Positions 43,532-55,258 of a stretch of DNA of 64,000 nt are shown here, one piece after another (position 1 is the stretch's first letter; each line of letters opens with the position of its first letter). Origin of the DNA: Pediococcus acidilactici DSM 20284. Lineage in GTDB: Bacteria; Bacillota; Bacilli; Lactobacillales; Lactobacillaceae. The stretch covers positions 664,919 to 728,918 of the forward strand of contig NZ_GL397067.1 of NCBI RefSeq assembly GCF_000146325.1, given 5' to 3'. Under the pieces are notes generated by a model. That model made no database searches and had not been told where the DNA came from. It was given only the letters and a program-made list of their open reading frames with translations. The translations under genes and the position numbers were made by a program.

Positions 43532-43595
43532 TTTTTCACCTCGCTAATTCATTTATATTAACTGTACCAAAAATATACCTACTAAACCAGTGGTG

Positions 43596-44753
<1,158 letters not shown>

Positions 44754-44757
44754 TTAT

Positions 44758-45792
44758 TTATTTAATAAACATCGCGTCGCCAAAACTAAAGAAGCGATAC
44801 TTTTCTTCAACAGCATGCTTATACGCGTTTAAAATCGTTTCACGACCAGTAAATGCGGCAACTAACATTACTAAAGTTGACTTTGGTAGATGGAAATTAG
44901 TAATGAAGGCGTCGACCACTTTCCATTCGTAACCTGGTTTAATGAAAATATCAGTCCAACCGCTATCTGGCTTAATTTCGCCATTAAATTTAGTACCGAT
45001 CGTTTCCAAAGTCCGAATTGATGTCGTTCCGGTAGCAATAATTCGACCACCGTTCTTCCGGACTTCGTTTAAAGTAGCGGCTGATTCCTCAGATAACCGG
45101 TAAAATTCACTGTGCATCTTATGATCTTCAATATTTTCTTCATCAACCGGCCGGAAAGTTCCTAACCCAACGTGCAAGGTTAGATAAACCAGCTTAACGC
45201 CCTTATCTTGAACTTTTTGAAGTAGTTCCTTAGTCCAGTGCAAACCTGCGGTAGGTGCTGCTGCCGAACCCGGTTCCTTTGAGTAAACCGTTTGGTAACG
45301 CTCTGGGTCATCTAACTTTTCTTTAATGTATGGTGGTAATGGCATTTCTCCAAGTTTTTCTAAGATCTCCATAAAAATGCCATCGTATTCAAATTCAATT
45401 TCACGTCCGCCATGGTCAAGTTCCTTTTTAACGGTCGCCGTTAAACTGCCATCTCCGAACGTAATCTTGGTACCTACTTTGGCACGTCGCGCTGGTTTTA
45501 CCAACGTTTCCCAACGGTCGCCTTCAATGTTGTGCAGCAGTAAAACTTCGAGGTGGCCGCCGGTTTCTTCCTTGACCCCGTAAATCCGCGCTGGCATAAC
45601 CCGGGAATCGTTCATTACGATCGCGTCTCCCGGATTAAGCTGGTCAACAATGTCGTAAAAATGTTTATCCGCCATTTCACCAGTTTTATGGTCTAATACC
45701 AGCATCCGGGAGGCGTCCCGCTTTTTAATCGGAGTTTGGGCAATTAATTCGTGTGGTAAATCATAGTTAAAATCTTCGGTTGTTAATGTCAT
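44758..45792 (-). CDS. queA: S-adenosylmethionine:tRNA ribosyltransferase-isomerase
   Basis: This protein of 344 residues has the QueA signatures [41 protein letters not shown] and [12 protein letters not shown]. It adds the cyclopentene ring to preQ1-tRNA to form epoxyqueuosine. I prefer the ATG at 45792, with GAGGA about eight bases upstream; the ATG at 45801 lies almost on that site. It follows ruvB almost directly (12 bases), continuing the mutS-to-yajC gene block. Confidence 0.94.
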   Translation of the reverse strand: MTLTTEDFNYDLPHELIAQTPIKKRDASRMLVLDHKTGEMADKHFYDIVDQLNPGDAIVMNDSRVMPARIYGVKEETGGHLEVLLLHNIEGDRWETLVKPARRAKVGTKITFGDGSLTATVKKELDHGGREIEFEYDGIFMEILEKLGEMPLPPYIKEKLDDPERYQTVYSKEPGSAAAPTAGLHWTKELLQKVQDKGVKLVYLTLHVGLGTFRPVDEENIEDHKMHSEFYRLSEESAATLNEVRKNGGRIIATGTTSIRTLETIGTKFNGEIKPDSGWTDIFIKPGYEWKVVDAFITNFHLPKSTLVMLVAAFTGRETILNAYKHAVEEKYRFFSFGDAMFIK

Positions 45793-45804
45793 TTTTTCCA
45801 TTCC

Positions 45805-46818
45805 TCATTTATTCATATATAAATTTTCTAATCCTAAATGAGCGTATGCGCGCTCAGTAACCATTCGGCCGCGAGGGGTCCGCTTTAGAAAGCCAATTTG
45901 CAATAAATATGGCTCATACATTTCCGAAATTGTATCCGGCTCTTCGCCAATGTTAGCGGCAATGGTGGTTAATCCCACCGGCCCCCCACCGTATAGTTCG
46001 ATCATCGTGGTGAGAACCTTTTTATCGGTTTGATCCAACCCCCGATCATCCACCTGAAGCAATTTCAAGGAGGTTCGAACTAACGTGCGGTCGATATGGG
46101 CATCATTTTCCACTTCCGCAAAATCACGGACCCGTTTTAAGAGACGGTTTGAAATTCGAGGAGTTCCCCGCGAGCGACGAGCAATTTCGTGAGCTCCCTG
46201 ATCGTCAATGTTTGTTTTAAAAATTTCCGCCGATCGTTTGACAATGTTCGCTAAATCATCTTCGGTATAGTAGTTCATGTGCTCTACAATCCCAAAGCGA
46301 TCCCGCAACGGTGCCGAAAGCAATCCGGCCCGGGTGGTCGCCCCAATCAACGTAAACGGTGGCAGAGGAAAGTGGATCGGATGTGCCGTAGGTCCTTGTC
46401 CGACCACGATGTCAACAAAGAAATCTTCCATTGCCGAATAAAGCATCTCTTCGACTACTTTAGGAAGCCGGTGAATTTCGTCAATAAATAAAATATCACC
46501 CGGTTGTAATTCATTCAAGAGGGCCACTAAATCGCCCGGCTTTTCAATTGCGGGACCACTGGTTGTTCGAATTTGGACTGCCATTTCATTTGCAATTACC
46601 ATTGCTAAAGTGGTCTTCCCTAATCCCGGTGGTCCATACAACAGTACGTGGTCCAACGCTTCTTCACGTTTCTTCGCCGCTTCAATGTATACGGACAGTT
46701 CATGCTTAATTTGGGCTTGACCAATGTACTGTCTTAGGTTCTGGGGGCGTAACGATTGCTCGTTAGCCTCTTCTTGGGCTCCCTGAACGGCCGAAGACGT
46801 AATTCGTTCATCATCCAT
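45805..46818 (-). CDS. ruvB: Holliday junction DNA helicase RuvB
   Basis: This 337-residue AAA+ motor has Walker [12 protein letters not shown], Walker B FIDEIHRL, sensor I GATTRAG and the C-terminal winged helix with LGLENLYM. Hexameric RuvB drives branch migration with RuvA. It follows ruvA by ten bases and should share the LexA-controlled promoter upstream of ruvA. Confidence 0.96.
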   Translation of the reverse strand: MDDERITSSAVQGAQEEANEQSLRPQNLRQYIGQAQIKHELSVYIEAAKKREEALDHVLLYGPPGLGKTTLAMVIANEMAVQIRTTSGPAIEKPGDLVALLNELQPGDILFIDEIHRLPKVVEEMLYSAMEDFFVDIVVGQGPTAHPIHFPLPPFTLIGATTRAGLLSAPLRDRFGIVEHMNYYTEDDLANIVKRSAEIFKTNIDDQGAHEIARRSRGTPRISNRLLKRVRDFAEVENDAHIDRTLVRTSLKLLQVDDRGLDQTDKKVLTTMIELYGGGPVGLTTIAANIGEEPDTISEMYEPYLLQIGFLKRTPRGRMVTERAYAHLGLENLYMNK

Positions 46819-46828
46819 TAATCACACG

Positions 46829-47416
46829 CTATCCTTTCATTAACAATTTTAATCCTGCACTGATGTATTGGTCCGTAGTTTGGTTGCTAAGCTCATCCAA
46901 CTTAGGCGTAATCTTTTTTAGTTCGCGTTCTGAATACCCTAAAGCTGCTAAGGCTTCGATCGCTTCGTCTAACGTATTGTTAGTAGTAGTCGGCATTTCA
47001 AATAACGGGCCACTAGGTTCGTTGCTCGTAATTTTACCCTTCAGATCCAAAATAATTTGCTTAGCCGCTTTAGGGCCAATCTTAGGAAATTTTTTTAAGT
47101 AGTTGACGTCATCGTTGTTAACCGCCCGAATAAAGCCCTGGTGATCATCGTTAGCCAAAATTGCCAGCGCACTTTTAGGTCCAATTCCCTTAACCTTGAG
47201 CAGGTTCAAAAAAAGCTCTTTATCCACGTATTTTTTAAACCCGTACAACGTGTTTTCAGTTTCTGAAACCGCCTGATGCACGTAAACCTTTTGCTTTTCA
47301 TCTGGTTTAAAGCTATACGGGTTAGCTACGTTAACCAAGTAGCCGACCCCGTTCACGTCAATTACGATGTAGGCGGGATTGATATCCACGACGACACCAT
47401 TTAAATATTCATACAT
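46829..47416 (-). CDS. ruvA: Holliday junction DNA helicase RuvA
   Basis: This 195-residue protein has the OB-fold domain I (MYEYLNGVVVDINPAYIVI), two helix-hairpin-helix motifs (VKGIGPKSALAIL and FPKIGPKAAKQIILDL) and a flexible linker before domain III, which contacts RuvB. It binds four-way junctions as a tetramer. GGGG precedes the ATG. A LexA-type box lies 18 bases upstream of the start, making ruvAB a likely SOS operon here. Confidence 0.95.
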   Translation of the reverse strand: MYEYLNGVVVDINPAYIVIDVNGVGYLVNVANPYSFKPDEKQKVYVHQAVSETENTLYGFKKYVDKELFLNLLKVKGIGPKSALAILANDDHQGFIRAVNNDDVNYLKKFPKIGPKAAKQIILDLKGKITSNEPSGPLFEMPTTTNNTLDEAIEALAALGYSERELKKITPKLDELSNQTTDQYISAGLKLLMKG

Positions 47417-47433
47417 CTTTTAATCCCCATTTC

Positions 47434-47447
47434 AAAACGTTTGTTCG
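47434..47447 (-). promoter_or_regulatory. LexA (SOS) box upstream of ruvAB
   Basis: CGAACAAACGTTTT matches the Gram-positive SOS box CGAACRNRYGTTYC at all but the last position. It lies just after a possible promoter formed by TTGACG inside the mutL end and TATTAA 17 bases later. Confidence 0.65.
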
Positions 47448-47461
47448 TATTAATAATTGTA

Positions 47462-49384
47462 TCATAAGTCTTCGTCAATTAAGTTTGTATTATGGGGATC
47501 TTGGATCCGCTTGAACATCTTTTCCATATCCGTAGTGGAGAAATGTACGAGCACTGGCCGGCCGTGAGGACAGTTGAACGGATTTTCCACCTTCGCCAAA
47601 TCCTTCAACAACTGTTTAGCTTGTAAATCATCTAAATGATGGTTAGCCTTAATCGCCCGTTTACAACTCATCATAATTGCGGTTGCTTCCCGAAACTTAG
47701 CTACCGTCATGTTTCGGTCGTTCAAAACGTAATCCACCATTTCTTTAACGGTATCTTCCTCCTGTCCCTTCTTAAACCATGTCGGGTGGTGACGGACAAT
47801 AAACGTATTTCGACCGAACTCTTCAAGGTATAACCCGCAGGCTTCTAAGACCGATTGTTTTTCCTTGATGCGTAACGTGTCGGTTGTCGAATAATCTAGA
47901 TAAATTGGCACTAATAAATCTTGCTGGTCATCGCTAACTTGCCCAATTTGAACCCGATAATATTCGTAATTGATTCGTTCTTGGGCGGCGTGCTGGTCAA
48001 TAATGTATAAACCATCGTCCGCTTCCGCAAACAAGTAGGTTCCATGCATCTGCCCAATGTACGTTAAAGCAGGAAAACGACTAGTGCTAGGAGTTTTCTC
48101 TTCACCTTCCGTGTTCTCATTTTTAGTAACGGGGGTAGTTGAATCGGCATATTTTTCTTTAAATTCTGCAATCCGATCCGATTGCAGGTCTTGCCGCGTG
48201 CTAATGATAATCGGCTTAGTAGCCGCAACGGAGGGGTGCAATGCTGCTGCGGAATCATCCTCTTCCACAGCAGCTGATTCAGTAGGCGTTGGCTTACCAA
48301 ACGAACCCGAAAGTACAGTCTCAGTTAAGTCTAGTTGCTCACCAGCTGGCTTAGAAATTCGTTTTTTCTTCAGGTTATCTACTGCATCCGGAATCAAATT
48401 TTGGTCCGCTAACCGGTCAAAAATTGTTTTACTAATTAATTCTGTTAAAGTATTTTCTTCACTAATCCGAACCTCCAGCTTGGAGGGGTGCACGTTCACA
48501 TCCACCAATAGCGGGTCAGTTTGAATATTGATTACCGCCACCGGATAACGACCCACCATTAGCTTTGAGCCGTATCCTTCAATAATCGCTTTACTGATGT
48601 GGAAATTTTTAATATACCGTCCGTTAACTAAAATAGTAATGTAGCTGCGGTTAGCTCGAGTAAATTCCGGTAAACTAACGTATCCATCAATGCGAAAATC
48701 GACACTTTCGCCATGGATATCTAACATTTTTTGGGCGTTATGGGTACCGTAAATGTTAGCTAGTACTTGTTGAACGTTGCCCTGCCCCGACGTACGCATT
48801 AACTGCCGTTCGTCATTTTGTAATGAGAACGCGATTTCTGGATAACTTAGAGCAATTCGGTTAATGATGTCGGTTATTTTTGACAGTTCCGTTGCCAAGG
48901 ACTTTAAGTACTTTAACCGGGCAGGCGTGTTGAAAAATAAGTCACTGACCGTAATATCGGTTCCCTGTCGACTTTGGGCCTCCCGATGTTCGATTAGTTC
49001 TCCGCCCCGGTAATGCACGAATTGACCGGGTCCTTCGGCTGTGGAAGACGTCATTTTAACATCCGCAATTGATGCGATACTGGGTAACGCTTCTCCTCGA
49101 AAACCGAGGGTCCCCACCCGAAACAGGTCGGCACGCGAAGTTATTTTACTGGTTGCATGCCGTTTAAAGGCCGTCTCTACTTGACTACCCTCAATCCCGC
49201 TTCCGTTGTCAATCACCCGGATCATTTTTAATCCTGATTCAGCTAAGAGAATATCGATGCGACTGCTTCCCGCATCAATTGCATTTTCTACTAGTTCCTT
49301 AACCACCGAAGCCGGTCGTTCAACTACTTCTCCTGCAGCAATCTGGTCGGCTAAAATATCGCTTAACTCTTGGATTTTTGCCAT
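47462..49384 (-). CDS. mutL: DNA mismatch repair protein MutL
   Basis: This 640-residue protein has the GHKL ATPase motifs VENAIDAG, RVIDNGSGI and GFRGEALPSI, then a variable linker (about 330–440). The C-terminal endonuclease/dimer domain contains DQHAAQERINYE (metal site motif variant), ACK-like MSCKRAIKANHHL and CPHGRPVLV. It links MutS recognition to strand removal. It follows mutS by 11 bases, so mutS–mutL form one unit. Confidence 0.95.
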   Translation of the reverse strand: MAKIQELSDILADQIAAGEVVERPASVVKELVENAIDAGSSRIDILLAESGLKMIRVIDNGSGIEGSQVETAFKRHATSKITSRADLFRVGTLGFRGEALPSIASIADVKMTSSTAEGPGQFVHYRGGELIEHREAQSRQGTDITVSDLFFNTPARLKYLKSLATELSKITDIINRIALSYPEIAFSLQNDERQLMRTSGQGNVQQVLANIYGTHNAQKMLDIHGESVDFRIDGYVSLPEFTRANRSYITILVNGRYIKNFHISKAIIEGYGSKLMVGRYPVAVINIQTDPLLVDVNVHPSKLEVRISEENTLTELISKTIFDRLADQNLIPDAVDNLKKKRISKPAGEQLDLTETVLSGSFGKPTPTESAAVEEDDSAAALHPSVAATKPIIISTRQDLQSDRIAEFKEKYADSTTPVTKNENTEGEEKTPSTSRFPALTYIGQMHGTYLFAEADDGLYIIDQHAAQERINYEYYRVQIGQVSDDQQDLLVPIYLDYSTTDTLRIKEKQSVLEACGLYLEEFGRNTFIVRHHPTWFKKGQEEDTVKEMVDYVLNDRNMTVAKFREATAIMMSCKRAIKANHHLDDLQAKQLLKDLAKVENPFNCPHGRPVLVHFSTTDMEKMFKRIQDPHNTNLIDEDL

Positions 49385-49395
49385 TTATCCGCACC

Positions 49396-52080
49396 TCATT
49401 TTCGTAGCTTCTTTTGCCACTTATACAATTGATTCATAACTTCCATCGGGGTCATATCCATTAAATTTAGGTTAGTTAGCTGTTCTACTACTTGCGTTTG
49501 TAACTGGTTCGTTTTCTTTTGCGCTGGAGTGGTGTCAAAGAGCGCCATTTGTTCTTCTACAACCTCCCGCGAAGAGCTTGTTACTGAACTTTCCTCCGCG
49601 CCGGATTGGTCAGCTGGTTGCGTCTCCGCAGCCTGAGAAGCGGTGAAAACTGGTTGTGGTGTTTCACTTGCGGTTAGCTTTGCAGCATCACCTTGGTTTT
49701 CGTTTTCTAACTGTTCTAGAATTACGGATGCCCTTGCCAATAATGAATCCGGCATTCCCGCTAACTTAGCAACGTGAATTCCGTATGACTTGTCTGCGGG
49801 GCCGTCTTCCATCTTATGCAAGAAAACTAAATTGCCATCCTGTTCTACCGCACCGACGTGCACGTTTTTCAACCGTGTCAGAGTCTGATCAAGTGCCGTC
49901 AACTCGTGGTAATGGGTCGAAAACAGAGTCTTAGCATGCACATTTTGGTGAATAAATTCAATAATTGATTGTGCTAACGCCATTCCATCGTAGGTTGCGG
50001 TCCCCCGACCAATTTCATCAAAGAGGATCAAACTGTTTGCAGTTCCGTCCTTTAACGCACGGTTAGCTTCCTGCATTTCAACCATGAAGGTACTCTGACC
50101 AGAAATTAAATCATCAGCAGCTCCGATGCGGGTGAAAATTTGGTCAAAAATTGGTAACGTAGCTTCCTCAGCTGGAACAAAACACCCCATCTGCGCCATA
50201 ATGACGGTTAACGCAAGCTGGCGCATGTAAGTACTCTTACCAGACATATTTGGCCCGGTAATTAGTAAAATTTCCGTATCCTGATTCATTAAAATATCGT
50301 TAGGGACGTAACTTTGATGCCCCATTACCTTTTCAACCACCGGATGACGGCCAGCTTTGATTTCAATTTCATGGGATTCCGTCATGGTTGGTTTAACGAA
50401 TTGGTACTCTTCGCTAACTACCGCGAAACTTTGTAAAACGTCTAATTCCGCAACTTGCTTAGCAAGGTTTTGAAGGCGTTCAATTTGCTCTTTAATCGTT
50501 TCTCGAATCTTTTTGAACAACTCGTACTCTAAATCCGTCGACTTTTGTTCGGCTTCTAGGATGATCCGTTCCTTTTCCTTGAGCTCGGGAGTAATGAACC
50601 GTTCGGCATTCGTTAAGGTTTGCTTACGCTCGTAACGTCCTTCCGGTACGCTAGCTAAATTAGCCCGCGTGACTTCAATGTAGTAGCCAAACACTTTGTT
50701 GTAGCCAATTTTAAGGTTTTTAATTCCGGTTGCTTGGCGTTCTTGGGCTTGTAAGTCAGCAATCCATTTTTTACCGTTCCGCATGGCGTCCCGATACTCG
50801 TCTAACTTGGGATTATAGCCATCTTTAATAACGTTACCTTCCGTAACGGAAATTGGGGCATCTTCGTCAATGGCCGCTTCAATCAAGTCCGCAATTTCGC
50901 TAACCGGATCTAACCGCGTAAGGGCCTCATCGAAAACTGGGTCGTCCAATTCCGCTAGTACGTGCCGAATTTTAGGAATTTGCAATAGCGAGGTTTTTAA
51001 TTGAATTAAGTCCCGACCATTCACGTTTCCAAAGGCGACCCGGCCAGCTAGTCGTTCCAAATCGTAAACTTTAGTTAACTCTTCTTGCAGATTGCTTCGT
51101 TCAAAAAAGTGTTCTAATAAAACCTGCACGCGACTTTGCCGAGCATTGATAGCGTCCTTACGAATTAACGGACGGTCCAGCCACTGCTTTAATAACCGCC
51201 CTCCCATTGCCGTTTTCGTTTCATCTAACAACCATAATAGCGTTCCTTGTTTTTTCCCCGTTCGAATTAAGCGAGTTAACTCGAGGTTATACTTTGACGC
51301 ATGGTCCATTCGTAAGTAAAACGATGGTTCGTACGCAATTGCTTTTTGCATATGCGCCAGATTGCGCTTTTGGGTAACTTGAACGTACATTAATAGTTGT
51401 TTAACCACTTGCACGGCAATTGGGGATGTCAAATTTTGAATTAAATAACTTAATTCTGCCGAGATTTCGACGTCATTTTGTTGCGAAACTAAAATGTTTA
51501 ATTCTTTAAACCGTTCCCCAAAGTGCTCCACAAAATACTGGTCCGCAACAATTTCACGGGTCCGTAATCCTACAGCCTCGTTGACCACGCTCTCAATATC
51601 GTCCAAAATTGCGACCTTCAATTCACCGGTTGACAGGTCCGTGTACGCAAACCCGTACTTTTTAGTTGCAGCGTCAAAACTCACTGCCGTTAAATAGTTA
51701 TTTTCCTTAGCGTCTTCCGCCTTTTGATCCGTAGTGGTACCTGGGGTAACGAGTTGGATTACTTCCCGTTTCACCATTCCTTTGGCGGCCTTAGGGTCTT
51801 CCATCTGCTCACAAATTGCCACTTTATACCCTTGGTCAACTAAAATGTCGATGTAATTTTGGGCGGCATGATGCGGCACTCCGCACATTGGAATGGGATC
51901 GTCCGCATTTTTCGACCTTGCCGTAAGCGTCAATTCTAGCAATTGTGAACCCTTAATGGCGTCGTCGTAAAACAACTCGTAAAAATCCCCGATCCGGTAA
52001 AATAAAAAAGCATCCGGATACTGTTTTTTAATTTCCATATATTGACGCATCATTGGCGTATCACTTGTCTTTTGTGGCAT
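49396..52080 (-). CDS. mutS: DNA mismatch repair protein MutS
   Basis: This 894-residue protein begins with the mismatch-binding domain, including the [15 protein letters not shown] element with the intercalating Phe. The connector, core and clamp follow, then the ATPase with Walker [15 protein letters not shown] and Walker [18 protein letters not shown] Gln/Ser/Thr-rich linker and the C-terminal dimer helix end it. It detects mismatches and small loops. It starts the mutS–mutL transcript from an extended -10 promoter. Confidence 0.96.
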   Translation of the reverse strand: MPQKTSDTPMMRQYMEIKKQYPDAFLFYRIGDFYELFYDDAIKGSQLLELTLTARSKNADDPIPMCGVPHHAAQNYIDILVDQGYKVAICEQMEDPKAAKGMVKREVIQLVTPGTTTDQKAEDAKENNYLTAVSFDAATKKYGFAYTDLSTGELKVAILDDIESVVNEAVGLRTREIVADQYFVEHFGERFKELNILVSQQNDVEISAELSYLIQNLTSPIAVQVVKQLLMYVQVTQKRNLAHMQKAIAYEPSFYLRMDHASKYNLELTRLIRTGKKQGTLLWLLDETKTAMGGRLLKQWLDRPLIRKDAINARQSRVQVLLEHFFERSNLQEELTKVYDLERLAGRVAFGNVNGRDLIQLKTSLLQIPKIRHVLAELDDPVFDEALTRLDPVSEIADLIEAAIDEDAPISVTEGNVIKDGYNPKLDEYRDAMRNGKKWIADLQAQERQATGIKNLKIGYNKVFGYYIEVTRANLASVPEGRYERKQTLTNAERFITPELKEKERIILEAEQKSTDLEYELFKKIRETIKEQIERLQNLAKQVAELDVLQSFAVVSEEYQFVKPTMTESHEIEIKAGRHPVVEKVMGHQSYVPNDILMNQDTEILLITGPNMSGKSTYMRQLALTVIMAQMGCFVPAEEATLPIFDQIFTRIGAADDLISGQSTFMVEMQEANRALKDGTANSLILFDEIGRGTATYDGMALAQSIIEFIHQNVHAKTLFSTHYHELTALDQTLTRLKNVHVGAVEQDGNLVFLHKMEDGPADKSYGIHVAKLAGMPDSLLARASVILEQLENENQGDAAKLTASETPQPVFTASQAAETQPADQSGAEESSVTSSSREVVEEQMALFDTTPAQKKTNQLQTQVVEQLTNLNLMDMTPMEVMNQLYKWQKKLRK

Positions 52081-52150
52081 TTTGTATTCCTTCCGACTCT
52101 TAATTTTTCAGTTAATTACAAATACGTAAAAAATTAGTTTAACAATGGCT

Positions 52151-52159
52151 ATTCTATCA
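52151..52159 (-). promoter_or_regulatory. Extended -10 promoter of mutS
   Basis: TGA-TAGAAT on the minus strand lies about 70 bases before the mutS start. No strong -35 is visible. Confidence 0.5.
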
Positions 52160-52171
52160 TATGCACCATAT

Positions 52172-52204
52172 AAAAAAAGAGCGGGTCCACAGTGGCCCAA
52201 CTCC
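52172..52204 (-). terminator. Terminator after rny
   Basis: GAGTTGGGCCAC and GTGGACCCGCTC pair with two interruptions and are followed by T7. It abuts the rny stop codon and precedes the mutS promoter. Confidence 0.75.
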
Positions 52205-53764
52205 TTACTTTGCAAAATCAACGGCACGAACTTCTCGAACAATTGTTACTTTAATTTTGCCTGCATATTCTAATTGTTTCTCAATTGCTTTACGAATTTG
52301 ATGCGTTAACATAACCGCTTTTAAGTCGTTAATCTTGGTTGGCTTAACGATTACCCGCACCTCGCGTCCGGCTTGAATTGCATAACTCTTTTTCACTCCA
52401 TCAAATTGGTTAGCAATTTGTTCTAACTTCTCTAACCGATGGATATAGCTCTGTAATGTATCGCTACGTGCTCCGGGACGAGCTGCAGAAATCGAATCCG
52501 CCGCCGCCACCAACACGGAAATAACATGATTTGCTTCGTTATTGTTTCGGTGAGACGCAATCGCATCAACGACGACCGCGCTTTCTTTGTACTTCTTCGC
52601 CAATTCCACACCTAATTCAACGTGCGAAGTGTCGGTCTCATGTTGGACCGCTTTACCAATATCGTGTAATAATCCTGCGCGTTTTGCTACAGTAACATCT
52701 TCACCCAACTCAGCAGCTAACACTCCTGCCAAATTAGCAACCTCAATAGAATGGTTTAATACATTTTGACCATAACTCGTCCGATATCTTAATTGCCCAA
52801 TTAACTTAATCAATTCAGGATTCATTGAATGAATACCAAGCTCAAATACTGCTTGCTCACCGGTCTTGCGAATGGTGTCATCCAATTCTTTCTTAGCCTT
52901 TTCCACCATCTCTTCAATCCGAGCAGGATGAATCCGGCCATCTTGGATCAGTTTTTCCAAAGCAATGTGTGCAATTTCACGACGAATCGGGTCAAAACTA
53001 CTCAAAACGACCGCTTCCGGAGTATCATCAATAATTAAGTCAACTCCCGTGACGTTTTCAAAGTTACGGATATTCCGGCCTTCACGCCCGATAATTCGTC
53101 CCTTCATATCGTCATTTGGTAGCGAAACCACCGTAATGGTGGTCTCGGATGCCATATCTGCAGCACTTCTTTGAATCGCTTGCGCAATTACCTTCCGAGC
53201 TGTTTCATCAGCTTGGTTTTGAGCATCTTCTAAACTTTCTTTGATAATCAAAGCCCGTTCTTTTTCAAGTTTGGCTTTCACTTCCGAAATAATTAAACTT
53301 TTGGCATCTTCTTGAGTTAAATTTGAAACTCGCTCAAGCTCTTGTTGTCGTTCCTCAACGAGTGATGATGCTTTTTGTTGTTGTTCATCAATTAGCTTTT
53401 GATCTGCAGCTAGTTTCTGCTCTTTACGTTCTAGGCTGTTTTCGCGCTTTTCAAAGGAACTATCCTTACGATCAAGGACGTCTTCTCTTTGAAGAAGTCG
53501 GTCTTCTTGCTTTTGCAATTCCGCCCGACGTTCCTTAAGCTCTTTTTCAACCTGCGCACGATAACGATGACTTTCATCTTTTGCTTCCAAAAGCTTTTCC
53601 CGACGTTCGGTTTCCGCTTGTTGTCGCGCATTTTCAATAATTAGATCAGCTGAATTACTAGCATCTGCAGTTTGCTTTTCAATGAACCGCTTGTGCATGA
53701 TGTATCCTGCACAATAGCCAACAACTATAGCGATGATTGCGAGGATAATATAATAAATTACCAT
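52205..53764 (-). CDS. rny: Ribonuclease Y
   Basis: This 519-residue protein has an N-terminal membrane helix ([19 protein letters not shown]), a long coiled coil (about 25–200), a KH domain with [15 protein letters not shown] and an HD domain with LLHDIGKAV (His-Asp metal pair). It begins decay of many mRNAs at the membrane. The ATG at 53764 follows GGAGG at five bases; one four codons earlier (53776) overlaps that site. Confidence 0.95.
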   Translation of the reverse strand: MVIYYIILAIIAIVVGYCAGYIMHKRFIEKQTADASNSADLIIENARQQAETERREKLLEAKDESHRYRAQVEKELKERRAELQKQEDRLLQREDVLDRKDSSFEKRENSLERKEQKLAADQKLIDEQQQKASSLVEERQQELERVSNLTQEDAKSLIISEVKAKLEKERALIIKESLEDAQNQADETARKVIAQAIQRSAADMASETTITVVSLPNDDMKGRIIGREGRNIRNFENVTGVDLIIDDTPEAVVLSSFDPIRREIAHIALEKLIQDGRIHPARIEEMVEKAKKELDDTIRKTGEQAVFELGIHSMNPELIKLIGQLRYRTSYGQNVLNHSIEVANLAGVLAAELGEDVTVAKRAGLLHDIGKAVQHETDTSHVELGVELAKKYKESAVVVDAIASHRNNNEANHVISVLVAAADSISAARPGARSDTLQSYIHRLEKLEQIANQFDGVKKSYAIQAGREVRVIVKPTKINDLKAVMLTHQIRKAIEKQLEYAGKIKVTIVREVRAVDFAK

Positions 53765-53836
53765 CTTTGCCTCCAAATCATCAAGACCATAGTTATAATC
53801 TTTGAATGATGTTATTTGATTCTCACACTTATAATC

Positions 53837-53865
53837 ATTTTAATATTTAGCCATAAGCGTGTCAA
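53837..53865 (-). promoter_or_regulatory. Promoter of rny
   Basis: TTGACA (53860–53865) and TAAAAT (53837–53842) are 17 bases apart. Upstream at 53896–53914 is a perfect hairpin CTAGCTTT-gcg-AAAGCTAG without a T-run. Confidence 0.75.
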
Positions 53866-53979
53866 TAAGTCTTTAGCGCCCAACGCTGATTAGTGCTAGC
53901 TTTGCGAAAGCTAGGTACTCCCTTAAGGGTTTGGTAAATTATTAGTTTAAACAGGTCTTTTCCAATTACTGATAACGTA

Positions 53980-54013
53980 GAAAAAGAAGCTGGAACTATT
54001 CCAACTTCTTTTC
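53980..54013 (-). terminator. Terminator after recA
   Basis: AAAAGAAGtTGGAA and TTCCAgCTTCTTTTT form a stem around a three-base loop, with T5 following on the minus strand. It begins about 20 bases after the recA stop. Confidence 0.87.
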
Positions 54014-54032
54014 TCCCCATAAATATTTACCT

Positions 54033-55088
54033 TTATTTCAAGTCTAATTCAGCTTGGTCGTCTTGTTTGCTATCTTCCTTAACTTCACTAGCTGGATCAG
54101 CTACCATCCCGTACGCTTCTCGAACCTTAGCCAATACCTCGGCACGGACATCTGGGTGGTCCTCCATGTACTTCTTAGCATTTTCACGACCCTGTCCAAT
54201 TCGTTCTTCACCATATGAGTACCAGGAACCGCTCTTACCAACGATGTCTTTTTCTACGGCCATATCGATCATTTCGCCCGTTTGCGAAATTCCTTCACCA
54301 TACATAATATCGACTTCTGCCCGCTTAAACGGAGGTGCGACCTTATTTTTAACTACTTTAATCTTAACCCGGTTACCAATTACGTCAGAACCGTCTTTGA
54401 TTTGTTCAGCACGCCGAACTTCCAAACGAATGGTTGCGTAGAACTTCAAGGCCCGACCACCCGGAGTGGTTTCGGGATTTCCAAACATAATTCCAACCTT
54501 TTCACGGATTTGGTTAATGAACAGGGCGATTGTTTTAGTTTTATTAATTGAACCTGAAAGTTTCCGTAGCGCTTGAGACATCATCCGTGCTTGTAAACCA
54601 ACGTGAGCATCGCCCATTTCACCGTCGATTTCAGCACGCGGTACCAAGGCCGCAACCGAATCAATAACTACTAAGTCAATGGCTCCACTTGAAACTAAAG
54701 CGTCCGCGATTGCCAAACCTTCTTCCCCAGTATCTGGTTGGGAAAGTAAGAGGTCGTCAATGTTAACTCCCAGATTAGTTGCATAAGCTGGATCCATCGC
54801 ATTTTCCGCGTCAATGTACGCAGCCGTTCCGCCTCGCTTTTGAACTTCGGCGACCGCGTGAAGCGCAACCGTAGTTTTCCCTGAACTTTCAGGACCGTAG
54901 ATTTCAACAATCCGTCCTTTAGGATAACCGCCTACACCTAACGCATCGTCTAGCGCTAGCGAACCGCTTGGAATGGTGGAAATTTGCGTATCAACTGCAT
55001 CCCCCATCCGCATGATGGAACCTTTTCCAAAGTTTTTTTCAATTTTTTTAAGAGCTTTATTCAAAGCTTCTTTTCTTTCATCTGCCAC
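54033..55088 (-). CDS. recA: RecA recombinase
   Basis: This 351-residue protein has the core ATPase with Walker A GPESSGKT (65–72), the conserved [14 protein letters not shown] segment, loop L2 [20 protein letters not shown], and a short acidic C-terminal tail ([14 protein letters not shown]). It forms filaments on single-stranded DNA, promotes strand exchange and triggers LexA cleavage. Translation starts at GTG with AGGAGG eleven bases upstream. A LexA box and a good promoter precede it. cinA lies upstream, as in many competent Bacillota. Confidence 0.97.
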   Translation of the reverse strand: MADERKEALNKALKKIEKNFGKGSIMRMGDAVDTQISTIPSGSLALDDALGVGGYPKGRIVEIYGPESSGKTTVALHAVAEVQKRGGTAAYIDAENAMDPAYATNLGVNIDDLLLSQPDTGEEGLAIADALVSSGAIDLVVIDSVAALVPRAEIDGEMGDAHVGLQARMMSQALRKLSGSINKTKTIALFINQIREKVGIMFGNPETTPGGRALKFYATIRLEVRRAEQIKDGSDVIGNRVKIKVVKNKVAPPFKRAEVDIMYGEGISQTGEMIDMAVEKDIVGKSGSWYSYGEERIGQGRENAKKYMEDHPDVRAEVLAKVREAYGMVADPASEVKEDSKQDDQAELDLK

Positions 55089-55204
55089 TTAATTAATAAC
55101 CTCCTAATGGGTCTTATATTGCACGTTTCCAGTTAAGGCTGACGCTTCTAGTTGATTAAAATTTAAAATTATCCCAAAGTCGCCCTTAACCATCTATACT
55201 AAAT

Positions 55205-55233
55205 ATAATACCTAGTAATCTCCAAAAAATCAA
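55205..55233 (-). promoter_or_regulatory. Promoter of recA
   Basis: TTGATT (55228–55233) and TATTAT (55205–55210) are 17 bases apart on the minus strand. The leader to the GTG start is about 110 bases. The LexA box lies nine bases upstream of the -35. Confidence 0.65.
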
Positions 55234-55241
55234 TCAAAAAG

Positions 55242-55255
55242 CGAACAAAAGTTCG
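55242..55255 (-). promoter_or_regulatory. LexA (SOS) box upstream of recA
   Basis: CGAACTTTTGTTCG is a perfect CGAAC-N4-GTTCG palindrome. It lies between the cinA stop and the recA promoter. Confidence 0.8.
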
Positions 55256-55258
55256 ATA

